Below, piece by piece: positions 1 through 6,036 of a DNA stretch of 8,176 nt. Numbering within the stretch: the stretch's first letter is position 1; every line of letters starts with the position of its first letter. Below the pieces are notes generated by a model. It was given only the letters and a program-made list of their open reading frames with translations. It did not search any database and had not been told where the DNA came from. This DNA comes from an uncultured Eubacteriales bacterium (GTDB lineage: Bacteria; Bacillota; Clostridia; Oscillospirales; Oscillospiraceae): NCBI GenBank assembly GCA_900554855.1, contig USIZ01000051.1:1-8176 (forward strand), in the 5' to 3' direction. The translations under genes and the position numbers were made by a program.

Positions 1-366
1 CGCGTCTACTACGGCAAGCTGAATCTGACCTATCCCCAGTCCATTGTTCTGGCTATTCTGGAGGCCGACGGCCCCATGCCCATCAGCGCACTGGCGGAGG
101 CCGCCGGAAGCGCCAACAGCACCATCTCCGGCGTGGTCGATCGTCTGGAAAAGATGGGACTTGTCCAGCGTGTGCGTTCCGACAGCGACCGCCGGGTCAT
201 CTATGTCTCTACAACCGAGCAGTTCCAGCGGCACTTCTCTAAGATGCGCGACAGCGCCGCCGACCGGTTCTCCGCCGCTCTGAAGGCGCTGAGCGAAGAT
301 GAAATCGACGCCGTCGCCCGGGGGCTTTCCCTGCTGAATCACGCTCTGGCCGCACAGGAGGACTGA
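1..366 (+). CDS. MarR-family transcriptional regulator, 3' part (5' end outside window)
   Basis: The reading frame is open from base 1 to the TGA at 364-366, giving 121 residues with the start missing. The fragment has the winged-helix layout of MarR regulators. A helix begins LNLTYPQSIVLAIL. The helix-turn-helix follows at fragment residues about 26-56 (ISALAEAAGSANSTISGVVD, then a RLEKMGLVQR helix end). The wing carries the typical S-D-S-D-R-R at about 60-65. A C-terminal helical stretch rich in Ala, Leu and Glu would form the dimer interface. Proteins of this family bind palindromic operators as dimers and often respond to small phenolic or antibiotic-like ligands. Ligand and target genes cannot be told from this fragment. 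A strong terminator starts about 70 bases after the stop, so the gene is probably not co-transcribed with the ATPase operon. Confidence 0.88.
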   Translation, partial: RVYYGKLNLTYPQSIVLAILEADGPMPISALAEAAGSANSTISGVVDRLEKMGLVQRVRSDSDRRVIYVSTTEQFQRHFSKMRDSAADRFSAALKALSEDEIDAVARGLSLLNHALAAQED

Positions 367-438
367 GCCTGCTCGGCAAAAATTCACTCTTCCTGTGGGA
401 CTTTTCCGCCCTCAGGCCCCTAATCTGATCCACCGGAA

Positions 439-506
439 ATCCACCGCTCACGGACATTCCGTTCCCTCCCCCCGGGGTGCCGTGAAGCGGTGGATCTTTT
501 TATTTT
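439..506 (+). terminator. Rho-independent terminator downstream of the MarR-type gene
   Basis: Bases 439-448 (ATCCACCGCT) pair perfectly with 486-495 (AGCGGTGGAT). After one bulged A (485), bases 449-453 (CACGG) pair with 480-484 (CCGTG). This gives a 15-bp stem with a 26-nt loop. The stem runs straight into a T-rich stretch (TCTTTTTATTTT, 495-506). These are the hallmarks of an intrinsic terminator on the plus strand. It would separate the MarR-type gene from the ATPase operon. On the opposite strand the hairpin is followed by only three T residues, so it is unlikely to work well in both directions. Confidence 0.88.
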
Positions 507-510
507 CCGA

Positions 511-1106
511 TGTTTTCCATATCTTTTTATTCATCCAAACCGTACAAAACAGACCGTCCGCCTGTTCCGCCCCCTGACGCGGCGCCATTTTTGCAAGTTC
601 TTCATTGAATTCCTGCATCATCCTTACCTATTAAATATAGAAACCCTTGCAGAAATGCGGTTTTAATTTTCCACCTGCTCCCCCGGTATCCCGGTGCATC
701 GGTACCGTTCTCCCTCTGCCTCGGCCGGAATTGGACAAATACTTTTTGCTGTGATTTCTTTTTTTGCTTCTGTTTTCCACTCTCCGTCTACTCCTCCTGC
801 CTTTCGATTGCCTGCTTCTGACAATTGCTTTATTTTCTACGGTCAAAATACGTTTTCGCACCAATCGCCGTAGTCCCCTCCGGCGGTCTTCTTTTTCAGT
901 GTGCTTTCTACTTCACAACTTTTTAGCGTATTTCTGGTGTGGACAACCTGTCCGGCCAACGGGCATTTTCTCCGCGTGTCGGCAGCAGCCCTCTATACAT
1001 ATTAAATATATATACGCGCATACTTTCTCCGAATGCACGATCATGCCGGGTGCAGTTATTTTTTTGCGTGCTTGCATTTTTCGGGCAAAAAAACCACTTT
1101 TGCCTA
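511..1106. other. Long intergenic region without a convincing gene
   Basis: About 600 bases, visibly richer in A and T than the flanking genes and pyrimidine-rich on the plus strand, most clearly at 740-840. No ORF here has a recognisable family, good codon use and a good ribosome site together. Two consecutive minus-strand ORFs exist, at 631-864 (77 residues, very basic, TTG start) and 448-621 (57 residues, ATG start). They lie 9 bases apart, but neither resembles a known family, and the second ends inside the terminator stem. Small structures seen: an 8-base-period CGGT repeat at 684-707, a dyad GGACA-N3-TGTCC at 941-953, and an 11-base AT-rich word (TATTAAATATA) occurring at 629-639 and 1000-1010. 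The region may hold regulatory sites or decayed sequence. Confidence 0.6.
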
Positions 1107-1135
1107 TTGTCTTTTCAAAACAGAAGGGTTAGAAT
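1107..1135 (+). promoter_or_regulatory. Probable sigma-A promoter of the ntp operon
   Basis: The -35 candidate TTGTCT (1107-1112) matches the TTGACA consensus at 4 of 6 positions. The -10 candidate TAGAAT (1130-1135) matches TATAAT at 5 of 6. They are separated by exactly 17 bases, the optimal spacing. There is no TG extension before the -10. Transcription would begin near 1142, giving an untranslated leader of about 119 bases before the ntpF start. It is the best-spaced promoter-like pair I found between the MarR terminator and the operon. This is read by eye and not shown experimentally. Confidence 0.55.
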
Positions 1136-1141
1136 AAGATC

Positions 1142-1260
1142 AGTTTTTTTCGGATTTTATAGTTTGCCCGGTCTGCGAACCGGGGCCCGGACAGGGTCCG
1201 GCATGATTTTGAGGAGTTATCACACACATATAAAACTCCCAAGAGAAGGCGGTGATATCA
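1142..1260 (+). promoter_or_regulatory. Structured 5' leader of the ntp operon (three hairpins)
   Basis: Three hairpins follow the predicted transcription start. Hairpin 1: CCCGGT (1167-1172) pairs with ACCGGG (1179-1184) around a 6-nt loop. Hairpin 2: CCGGAC (1187-1192) pairs with GTCCGG (1196-1201) around a 3-nt loop, extendable by G1185-C1202 with C1186 bulged. Hairpin 3: GGAGTT (1213-1218) pairs with AACTCC (1234-1239) around a 15-nt loop. The first two are GC-rich and stand only two bases apart. The third buries a GAGGAG stretch that could otherwise act as a decoy ribosome site. No T-run follows any of them, so control would more likely act on translation or RNA stability than on termination. 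Function is inferred only. Confidence 0.45.
1246..1256 (+). promoter_or_regulatory. Ribosome binding site of ntpF (decides the start codon)
   Basis: AAGGCGGTGAT differs from the ideal anti-16S complement AAGGAGGTGAT at a single base. Counting from its GGCGG core (1248-1252), the TTG at 1261 lies 8 bases downstream, a good spacing. The GTG at 1252 that would open a longer ORF is itself part of this site and so is very unlikely to be the start. Confidence 0.8.
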
Positions 1261-1578
1261 TTGTCATTGGAAGCAATCAAGCAGGTCACCCAGACGGAGC
1301 AGGACTGTGCACAGCGCAAGCTGGATGCGGTTCAGGCCGCCAAGCGGACTGTGGCTGAAGCCGAAAAGGCCGGCCAGGCCGCGCTGGACGCACGCCGCGG
1401 GGAAGCTCAGGCGCAGGTTCGCGCCCTGATGGCCGACGCTGAGGCGAAGGCCGGTGTGGAGGCGGACGCTGTCCGCGCTGATACCGCCAAGGCCTGTGCC
1501 GTACTGAAAGCCTCTGCCGAGCAGAAGCTGGAACAGGCGGCTGAACTGATCGTCAGAAGGGTTGTGAATCTCAAATGA
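1261..1578 (+). CDS. ntpF: V-type ATPase peripheral-stalk subunit G/H-like (NtpF)
   Basis: Encodes 105 residues starting at a TTG codon. It begins MSLEAIKQVTQTEQDC and is then almost entirely charged or Ala-rich helix. It reads as one long coiled coil rich in Ala, Glu, Gln, Lys and Arg, with no membrane segment. It ends in an AEQKLEQAAELIVRRVV-type helix. First position in the operon, small size and coiled-coil character match NtpF of Enterococcus hirae (the G or H subunit elsewhere). That subunit pairs with NtpE to form the peripheral stalks holding the catalytic head still against the membrane stator. The stop codon overlaps the ntpI start as ATGA (1575-1578), so translation of the two is probably coupled. 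Sequence conservation in this family is low, so the call rests partly on context. Confidence 0.9.
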   Translation: MSLEAIKQVTQTEQDCAQRKLDAVQAAKRTVAEAEKAGQAALDARRGEAQAQVRALMADAEAKAGVEADAVRADTAKACAVLKASAEQKLEQAAELIVRRVVNLK

Positions 1579-3533
1579 GCATCGTAAAAATGAAGCGCCT
1601 GCGGGTCATCGGCTTTGAAGAAGAGCGCGACGAGCTGCTGCAGAAGCTGCTTCACCTGGGGTGCGTCGAGATCTCGGAACCGGAAGACAAGCTGACCGAC
1701 CCGGAGTGGACGGCCCTGCTGCGGCGGGACGGCTCCGCCCTGACCGATCGAAAGGCGGAAGCGGCTGCGCTGAGCAGCGCGCTGGACGCGCTGAAGAAAT
1801 ATGCCCCCGCCAAAAAGGGGCTGTTCATCAAGCGCAAGCAGATCTCCGAGGCAGACTTCTTCAGTGAGTCTGTCAAAGCGGAGGCGCTTCAGGGTGCCGA
1901 GCGCATCAACGAGTGTACCCGGGAGATCGCCCGGATCTACTCCGCCGAAAACAAGCTCAAGTCCAATCTGGCCAATCTGGCTCCCTGGAGCCGGATGGAT
2001 GTGCCGCTGGACGGCATGAGCACAGCGCACACCCAGCTGATCCTGGGCACTGTCCCTGCCGCCGTGGAACTCGGCGCACTGCAAAACGAGCTGAGCCAGG
2101 CCACTGATCTGGCAGAGCTTTCGGAGATCTCCTCCGACAAAGATCAGCACTATCTGCTTCTGATCGTCCACAATTCCGCTGCCGAGGACGCGCTGGCCGC
2201 TCTGCGGCCCCACTCCTTCGGCGTGATCCACTTCAAGGACATGGCCGGAACTGTGGTGGAGAACCAGGAGAAGCTCCGCGCCGAGATCGACGCACTGAAC
2301 GCCGAGCGCAAACAGCAGGTGGAGCGCATCGTGGCGGAAGCCCCGCTGCGGGAAAAGCTCCAGCTGTGCCAAGACCGCGTCAATCAGGACATCAGCCGCG
2401 AGGCGGTGGCCGAGCGGTTCATGACCAACGGCCGCATCTTCTTCGCCGAGGGCTGGATCCCCGCCGAAAAGGTGGCCGCGTTCCAGAAGCTGCTCTCCGG
2501 CTTTACCTGCGCATGGGAGGCCGTCGACCCTGAAAAGGACGACACCGTACCCACCCAGCTGAAGAACCCCAAGTGGATGGACTGCATCAATATGGTGACG
2601 GAGATGTATTCTCTCCCCGCCTATGACGGCATCGACCCCAACCCGCTGTACTTCTTCTGGTATGTGTTCTTCTTCGGCTTCATGTTCGCCGATGTGGCTT
2701 ACGGCCTCATCATCTTCTTCGGCTGTCTGGCCATCATCAAGGCGTTCAACCCCAAGAAGACACTGGGGCGCATGATGCACCTCGGCCTCTGGCTGGGCGG
2801 CAGCACCGCCATCTGCGGTATCTTCGTCGGCGGCTTCTTCGGCAATGTGCTGGATGTCATTTATGACACCTTCCTGCCGAACTCCGTCATGCCCGCATGG
2901 ATGGCCAAGTTCTCCGCCGGTCTGGTGGTCAACCCGGTCAACGATCCCATGACCGTGCTGATCATCGCCGTCGCCATCGGCTGCGTCCATCTGATCATGG
3001 GTCAGTGCATCCATATCTATATGGGCTTCCGGGACGGCGCAGGCGTGGACGCACTGCTGGACGTCGTACCCTGGTGGATCGTGTTCGGCGGCATCGCCGC
3101 GCTGGCTCTGGCCGGCACCCCCATCGTGCTGATTCTCGGCGTGCTCAGTCTGATCTGCACTCAGGGCCGTCACGAGGGCACCTTCTTCAAGAAGCTGTTC
3201 GGCGGCATCAAGAGTCTTTACGACATCACCAGCTGGCTGTCTGACGTGCTGAGCTACGCCCGTCTGATGGCGCTGATGCTGGCCACCAGCGTCATTGCTC
3301 AGGTGTTCAACACGCTGGGCGCACTTCCCCGGAACATCATTGTCTTTGTGCTGGTGTTCCTCATCGGTCATGTGTTCAACATCGGCGTCAACCTCATCGG
3401 CACCTATGTCCACGCGGCCCGTCTTCAGTACCTCGAGTACTTCGGTAAGTTTTACAAGGAGGGCGGCATTCCGTTCCGCCCCCTGCAATATGACACAAAA
3501 TATGTCGATATTAACGACGAGGAGGAAAATTGA
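1575..3533 (+). CDS. ntpI: V-type ATPase membrane stator subunit a (NtpI)
   Basis: Encodes 652 residues, the usual size for the bacterial a/I subunit. Residues 1 to about 340 are the soluble arm, with long helices (about 225-260) and the family-typical GRIFFAEGWIPAEKV (286-300). Residues about 355-620 are hydrophobic and contain the multi-helix membrane domain, beginning NPLYFFWYVFFFGFMFADVAYG. Two arginines important for ion release and uptake at the rotor interface are present: R563 in LSYARLMAL and R616 in VHAARLQYLEYFGKFY. They correspond to the essential Arg positions of the Thermus and yeast a subunits. The protein forms two half-channels for Na+ or H+ beside the NtpK ring and anchors the stalks. 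Its ATG overlaps the ntpF stop by four bases. Its tail overlaps the ribosome site of ntpK. Confidence 0.97.
   Translation: MSIVKMKRLRVIGFEEERDELLQKLLHLGCVEISEPEDKLTDPEWTALLRRDGSALTDRKAEAAALSSALDALKKYAPAKKGLFIKRKQISEADFFSESVKAEALQGAERINECTREIARIYSAENKLKSNLANLAPWSRMDVPLDGMSTAHTQLILGTVPAAVELGALQNELSQATDLAELSEISSDKDQHYLLLIVHNSAAEDALAALRPHSFGVIHFKDMAGTVVENQEKLRAEIDALNAERKQQVERIVAEAPLREKLQLCQDRVNQDISREAVAERFMTNGRIFFAEGWIPAEKVAAFQKLLSGFTCAWEAVDPEKDDTVPTQLKNPKWMDCINMVTEMYSLPAYDGIDPNPLYFFWYVFFFGFMFADVAYGLIIFFGCLAIIKAFNPKKTLGRMMHLGLWLGGSTAICGIFVGGFFGNVLDVIYDTFLPNSVMPAWMAKFSAGLVVNPVNDPMTVLIIAVAIGCVHLIMGQCIHIYMGFRDGAGVDALLDVVPWWIVFGGIAALALAGTPIVLILGVLSLICTQGRHEGTFFKKLFGGIKSLYDITSWLSDVLSYARLMALMLATSVIAQVFNTLGALPRNIIVFVLVFLIGHVFNIGVNLIGTYVHAARLQYLEYFGKFYKEGGIPFRPLQYDTKYVDINDEEEN
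3521..3525 (+). promoter_or_regulatory. Ribosome binding site of ntpK
   Basis: GGAGG lies inside the last codons of ntpI, 10 bases before the ATG at 3536. The upstream in-frame TTG at 3530 would be only 4 bases away, and the next ATG (3545) would be 19 away. ATG 3536 is therefore the best start. Confidence 0.7.
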
Positions 3534-3535
3534 TT

Positions 3536-4018
3536 ATGGATTTCATGTCTAATGCCGGTCTCTACATTGCCGTCATCGGCGCTTCTCTGGCTGTGGCTCT
3601 GGCCTGCGCCGGATCTGGTAAGGGCGTTGGTATCGTGGGTGAAGCCGCTGCCGGCGTCATCTCTGAGGACCCCGGTAAGTTCTCTTCCTGCCTGATCCTC
3701 CAGATCCTGCCCGGCACTCAGGGCCTGTACGGTCTGGTCGTCTGGTTCTACGCGCTGTTCACTCTGGGCGTCATCGGCGGCACCCCCGCCACTCTGACCG
3801 TCGCTCAGGGCATCGGCTACTGCGTGGCCTGCCTGCCCATGGGCATCGGCGGCTATGTCACCGCCATCGGTCAGGGCCGCTGCGCCGCTGCCGGTGTCAG
3901 CCTGGTCGCCAAGCGCCCCGAGGAGATGTCCAAGGGTATCATCATGGCCATCATGGTCGAGTTCTACGCCATCCTGTGCCTGCTGGCTTCCTTCCTGATG
4001 CTGCTGTTCATCAAGTGA
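3536..4018 (+). CDS. ntpK: V-type ATPase proteolipid subunit K (rotor ring, predicted Na+ binding)
   Basis: Encodes 160 residues in four membrane helices, an internal duplication of a two-helix hairpin (about 8-80 and 86-159), as in 16-kDa V-type proteolipids. Glycine- and alanine-rich packing faces are visible (GSGKGVGIVGEAAAGV, 27-42). The ion site matches E. hirae NtpK residue for residue: L58, T61 and Q62 in LPGTQGLYG, Q113 in IGQGRCAAAG, and E142 in MVEFYAIL (E. hirae L61, T64, Q65, Q110, E139). Only the second hairpin carries the carboxylate; Q62 sits at the matching place in the first. So there is one ion per subunit, and Na+ is the predicted ion. TCT, GCT and GGT codons look commoner here than in neighbouring genes, as expected for the subunit needed in most copies. 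Confidence 0.97.
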   Translation: MDFMSNAGLYIAVIGASLAVALACAGSGKGVGIVGEAAAGVISEDPGKFSSCLILQILPGTQGLYGLVVWFYALFTLGVIGGTPATLTVAQGIGYCVACLPMGIGGYVTAIGQGRCAAAGVSLVAKRPEEMSKGIIMAIMVEFYAILCLLASFLMLLFIK

Positions 4019-4055
4019 GCACCGCTTCCATTTTCAGAAAGGACGGAGCAAACTT

Positions 4056-4655
4056 ATGACAGGCATTGAAAACATCACCGGCCGCATTCAGGCCGACGCT
4101 CAGGCGGAGATCGACCGCATCGACGCCGACGCCCGCGCACAGGCCGACAAGATCACCGCCGCCTACGCCGCCCGCGCCGAGCGGGAGTGCGCCGACATTC
4201 TGGAGCGCGGTGCCAAAAGCGCCGCCGAGCGCGGAGACCGCCTGGTCTCCGCCGCCCAGATGGAGGCCCGCCAGATGAACCTTGCCGCCAAGCAGGAGGT
4301 ACTGGACAAGGCCTTCGCGCTGGCGCTCAGCAAGCTGCTGGCCATGCCCGAGGCGGATTACGCCGCGCTGCTGGCCCGTCTGGCCGTTTCCGCCGCCCGC
4401 ACCGGCAGGGAGGAGATCATCCTGAACCCCGCCGACCGGGAGAAGCTGGGCGAGCAGGTGGCCGCCGAGGCCAACGCCCTGCTCGTCAAGGACGGCCGCA
4501 CCGGCGCGCTCACTGTGTCCAAGCAGACCCAGCCCCTCAAGGGCGGCCTGCTGCTCAGCGACGGCGCCGTCGAGGTCAACTGTGCTCTGGAGACGCTGGT
4601 GCGTCTCTCCCGCACCGACGTGACAGGCGAGGTCAGCAAACTGCTGTTTGCCTGA
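4056..4655 (+). CDS. ntpE: V-type ATPase peripheral-stalk subunit E (NtpE)
   Basis: Encodes 199 residues, normal for the E subunit. The N-terminal half (1 to about 95) is a continuous charged, Ala-rich helix starting MTGIENITGRIQADAQAEID, which should form a coiled coil with NtpF. The C-terminal half is globular and has the family hallmark GGLLLSDGAVEVNCALETL (163-181) near the end, where family members have GG-hydrophobic-DG-(I/V)E. It forms the peripheral stalk joining the catalytic head to NtpI. The ATG at 4056 has GGACGGAG (4041-4048) as ribosome site, 7 bases upstream. It follows ntpK after a 37-base gap with no clear hairpin. No membrane segment is present. High Ala content fits the GC-rich genome and the stalk role. 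Confidence 0.96.
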   Translation: MTGIENITGRIQADAQAEIDRIDADARAQADKITAAYAARAERECADILERGAKSAAERGDRLVSAAQMEARQMNLAAKQEVLDKAFALALSKLLAMPEADYAALLARLAVSAARTGREEIILNPADREKLGEQVAAEANALLVKDGRTGALTVSKQTQPLKGGLLLSDGAVEVNCALETLVRLSRTDVTGEVSKLLFA

Positions 4656-4673
4656 GCCGCCGCGTCAGTCAGG

Positions 4674-4695
4674 TTCGCCGCAACAAAGCGGTGAA
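4674..4695 (+). other. Intercistronic hairpin before ntpC
   Basis: TTCGCCGC (4674-4681) pairs with GCGGTGAA (4688-4695) around the loop AACAAA. The stem has eight pairs, one of them G-T. It lies between the ntpE stop and the ntpC ribosome site and is not followed by a T-run, so it is not a standard terminator. RNA processing or stability control is a possible role, inferred from position only. Confidence 0.45.
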
Positions 4696-4701
4696 AACGG
4701 G

Positions 4702-4710
4702 AAAAGGAGG
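4702..4710 (+). promoter_or_regulatory. Ribosome binding site of ntpC (supports the TTG start)
   Basis: AAAAGGAGG ends 8 bases before the TTG at 4719, ideal spacing for a strong Shine-Dalgarno site. The first in-frame ATG after it is dozens of codons inside the conserved protein, so the TTG is the real start. Confidence 0.8.
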
Positions 4711-4718
4711 ACGAACCA

Positions 4719-5717
4719 TTGGCCAAGATCAAAGATACAGATTATCTGTTTCTCTCCACCCGCATCCGGGCGCTGGAGCGCAGTCTCCTGACCCGGGAGC
4801 GCATGGAGCGTATGCTGGAAGCCTCCACTGCCGCAGAAGCCATCAAGGTTTTGCAGGAGTGCGGCTATCCTGAAGTGGAAGAGGTCACCGTGGACAGCGT
4901 CAACGAGATGCTCTCCAAAGTGCGTGAGCGCACCTTTGACGACCTCTATCTCTTCGCCCCCGATCGGAACATCATTGATGTGTTCAAGATCAAGTATGAC
5001 TATCACAACGCAAAGGTGCTGCTGAAAGCAGAGGCCCGGGGCGTGGACGCCGACGATCTGCTGGTGGACACGGGCCGCGTGCCCCCCGAGGAGCTGCAAA
5101 ACGACATCCGCACTTCCGACTTCCGGGGTCTGCCCGGCCAGCTGGCCGGTGCGGTCGTCCGGGCCCGGGAGACACTGGGCAGCACCGGCGATCCCCAGCT
5201 CAGCGACTTCGTGCTGGATCAGGCCTATTTCGAGGATATGTTTGAGCTCGCCCGCAAGAGCGAATCCGGCTTTCTGGAGGGCTATGTCCGCATCAGCATC
5301 GACGTGGCCAACCTCAAGAGTCTCGTGCGCACCCTGCGCATGGGCAAGGACGCGGACTTCCTCCGGGGTGTTCTGTTCCCCGGCGGAAATGTGGATACGC
5401 CCCGCATCCTGAACGCGGTCAACTCCGGCGCCACGCTCACCGATCTCTACGCCACCTCCCTGCTGCACGACGCGGCTGAGGCCGGTGCGGCGGCGGTAAG
5501 CGGCGGCGGCCTGACCCTGTTCGAGAAGCTCTGCGATGACGCTGTGATGGCCTATATCGGCAACGCCAAGTATGTCGCCTTCGGCGAGGCTCCCCTTGTG
5601 GCCTATCTGGCCGCCCGGGAGAGCGAATTCACCGCGGTGCGCATCATCATGACGGGCCGTCTGGCGGATCTGCCCGCCGACGTGATCCGGGAAAGGCTGC
5701 GTGCATCCTATGTATAA
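4719..5717 (+). CDS. ntpC: V-type ATPase subunit C / d-type rotor adaptor (NtpC)
   Basis: Encodes 332 residues from a TTG start, close to the usual length of NtpC (subunit C in prokaryotes, d in eukaryotes). The protein is helical with no membrane segment. Stretches typical of the family are visible: KYDYHNAKVLLKA (92-104), LSDFVLDQAYFEDM (161-174), DVANLKSLVRTLRMGKD (195-211) and a C-terminal block ending VIRERLRASYV. It sits like a funnel on the NtpK ring and holds the central shaft, passing torque between ring and head. A 63-base gap with a hairpin separates it from ntpE. Its last codons overlap the ntpG start by 8 bases. Only one copy is needed per enzyme, which would fit a weaker start codon (inference). 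Confidence 0.95.
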   Translation: MAKIKDTDYLFLSTRIRALERSLLTRERMERMLEASTAAEAIKVLQECGYPEVEEVTVDSVNEMLSKVRERTFDDLYLFAPDRNIIDVFKIKYDYHNAKVLLKAEARGVDADDLLVDTGRVPPEELQNDIRTSDFRGLPGQLAGAVVRARETLGSTGDPQLSDFVLDQAYFEDMFELARKSESGFLEGYVRISIDVANLKSLVRTLRMGKDADFLRGVLFPGGNVDTPRILNAVNSGATLTDLYATSLLHDAAEAGAAAVSGGGLTLFEKLCDDAVMAYIGNAKYVAFGEAPLVAYLAARESEFTAVRIIMTGRLADLPADVIRERLRASYV

Positions 5718-6021
5718 GATCGCAGTTCTGGGCGACCGGGAGAGCGTGATGGGATTCAAGGCCCTGGGCCTTGACGTCATCACCGCCGAGACTGTGGAGG
5801 AGGCCCGCCGCGACCTCCACGCCATGGCCAAGGATCCCGATTACGCCATTATCTATCTCACCGAACAGTTCGCCGCTGAAATGCCCGACGAGGTGGCCAA
5901 GTACAAGGACCGCCTCACCCCCGCCGTCATTCTCATTCCCGGCAAGGCGGGCTCTCTGGGCATCGGCATGAAAAACATCACCTCCTCCGTGGAGCGTGCC
6001 GTGGGCGCGGACATTCTGTAA
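5710..6021 (+). CDS. ntpG: V-type ATPase central-shaft subunit F (NtpG)
   Basis: Encodes 103 residues from the ATG at 5710, a typical size for the family. It begins MYKIAVLGDRESVMGFKALG, the N-terminal beta strand and loop of the small Rossmann-like F subunit. It continues with YAIIYLTEQFA (45-55), LTPAVILIPGKAGSLGIGMK (69-88) and a short C-terminal helix ending VGADIL. It binds the NtpD shaft and tunes rotation and ATPase activity. The start is somewhat uncertain: an in-frame GTG at 5701 lies closer to the GAAAGG site (5691-5696; gap 4 against 13 bases) and would add three residues. Family members usually begin at the MYKI-like strand, so ATG is preferred. The gene overlaps ntpC and is probably translated by coupling. 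Confidence 0.93.
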   Translation: MYKIAVLGDRESVMGFKALGLDVITAETVEEARRDLHAMAKDPDYAIIYLTEQFAAEMPDEVAKYKDRLTPAVILIPGKAGSLGIGMKNITSSVERAVGADIL

Positions 6022-6036
6022 CTGTCCCCCCACCCG

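Noticed and set aside
392..416. A short hairpin (CCTGTGGG with CCCTCAGG, one mismatch) just after the MarR-type gene
   Set aside because: Weak stem with no T-run; the much stronger terminator at 439-506 explains the gene end.
629..1010. An 11-base word TATTAAATATA occurring at 629-639 and 1000-1010
   Set aside because: Pure A/T words of this length recur easily in an AT-rich spacer; no flanking similarity was seen.
764..1132. A 122-residue plus-strand open frame in the intergenic region
   Set aside because: No ribosome site near its TTG start, a translation that follows the T- and C-rich base bias, no family resemblance, and it runs into the predicted promoter.
1..1260. The MarR-type protein as the regulator of the ATPase operon
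   Set aside because: Nothing in the sequence links them beyond proximity. A strong terminator and about 600 non-coding bases lie between, and its operator is unknown.
939..1358. A 139-residue plus-strand open frame overlapping the ntpF start
   Set aside because: It crosses the promoter, leader and ntpF in another frame, and has no ribosome site or recognisable domain.
1407..3488. A 693-residue open frame on the minus strand
   Set aside because: It lies antisense to ntpI, which has clear family motifs. Its translation is rich in His, Asp, Gly and Gln with no recognisable domain, typical of a shadow frame in GC-rich genes.
3530..3532. TTG as a start for ntpK
   Set aside because: Only 4 bases from the GGAGG site; ATG 3536 has better spacing and a better start codon.
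4665..5831. A 388-residue open frame on the minus strand
   Set aside because: Antisense to ntpC and ntpG; shadow frame without recognisable motifs.
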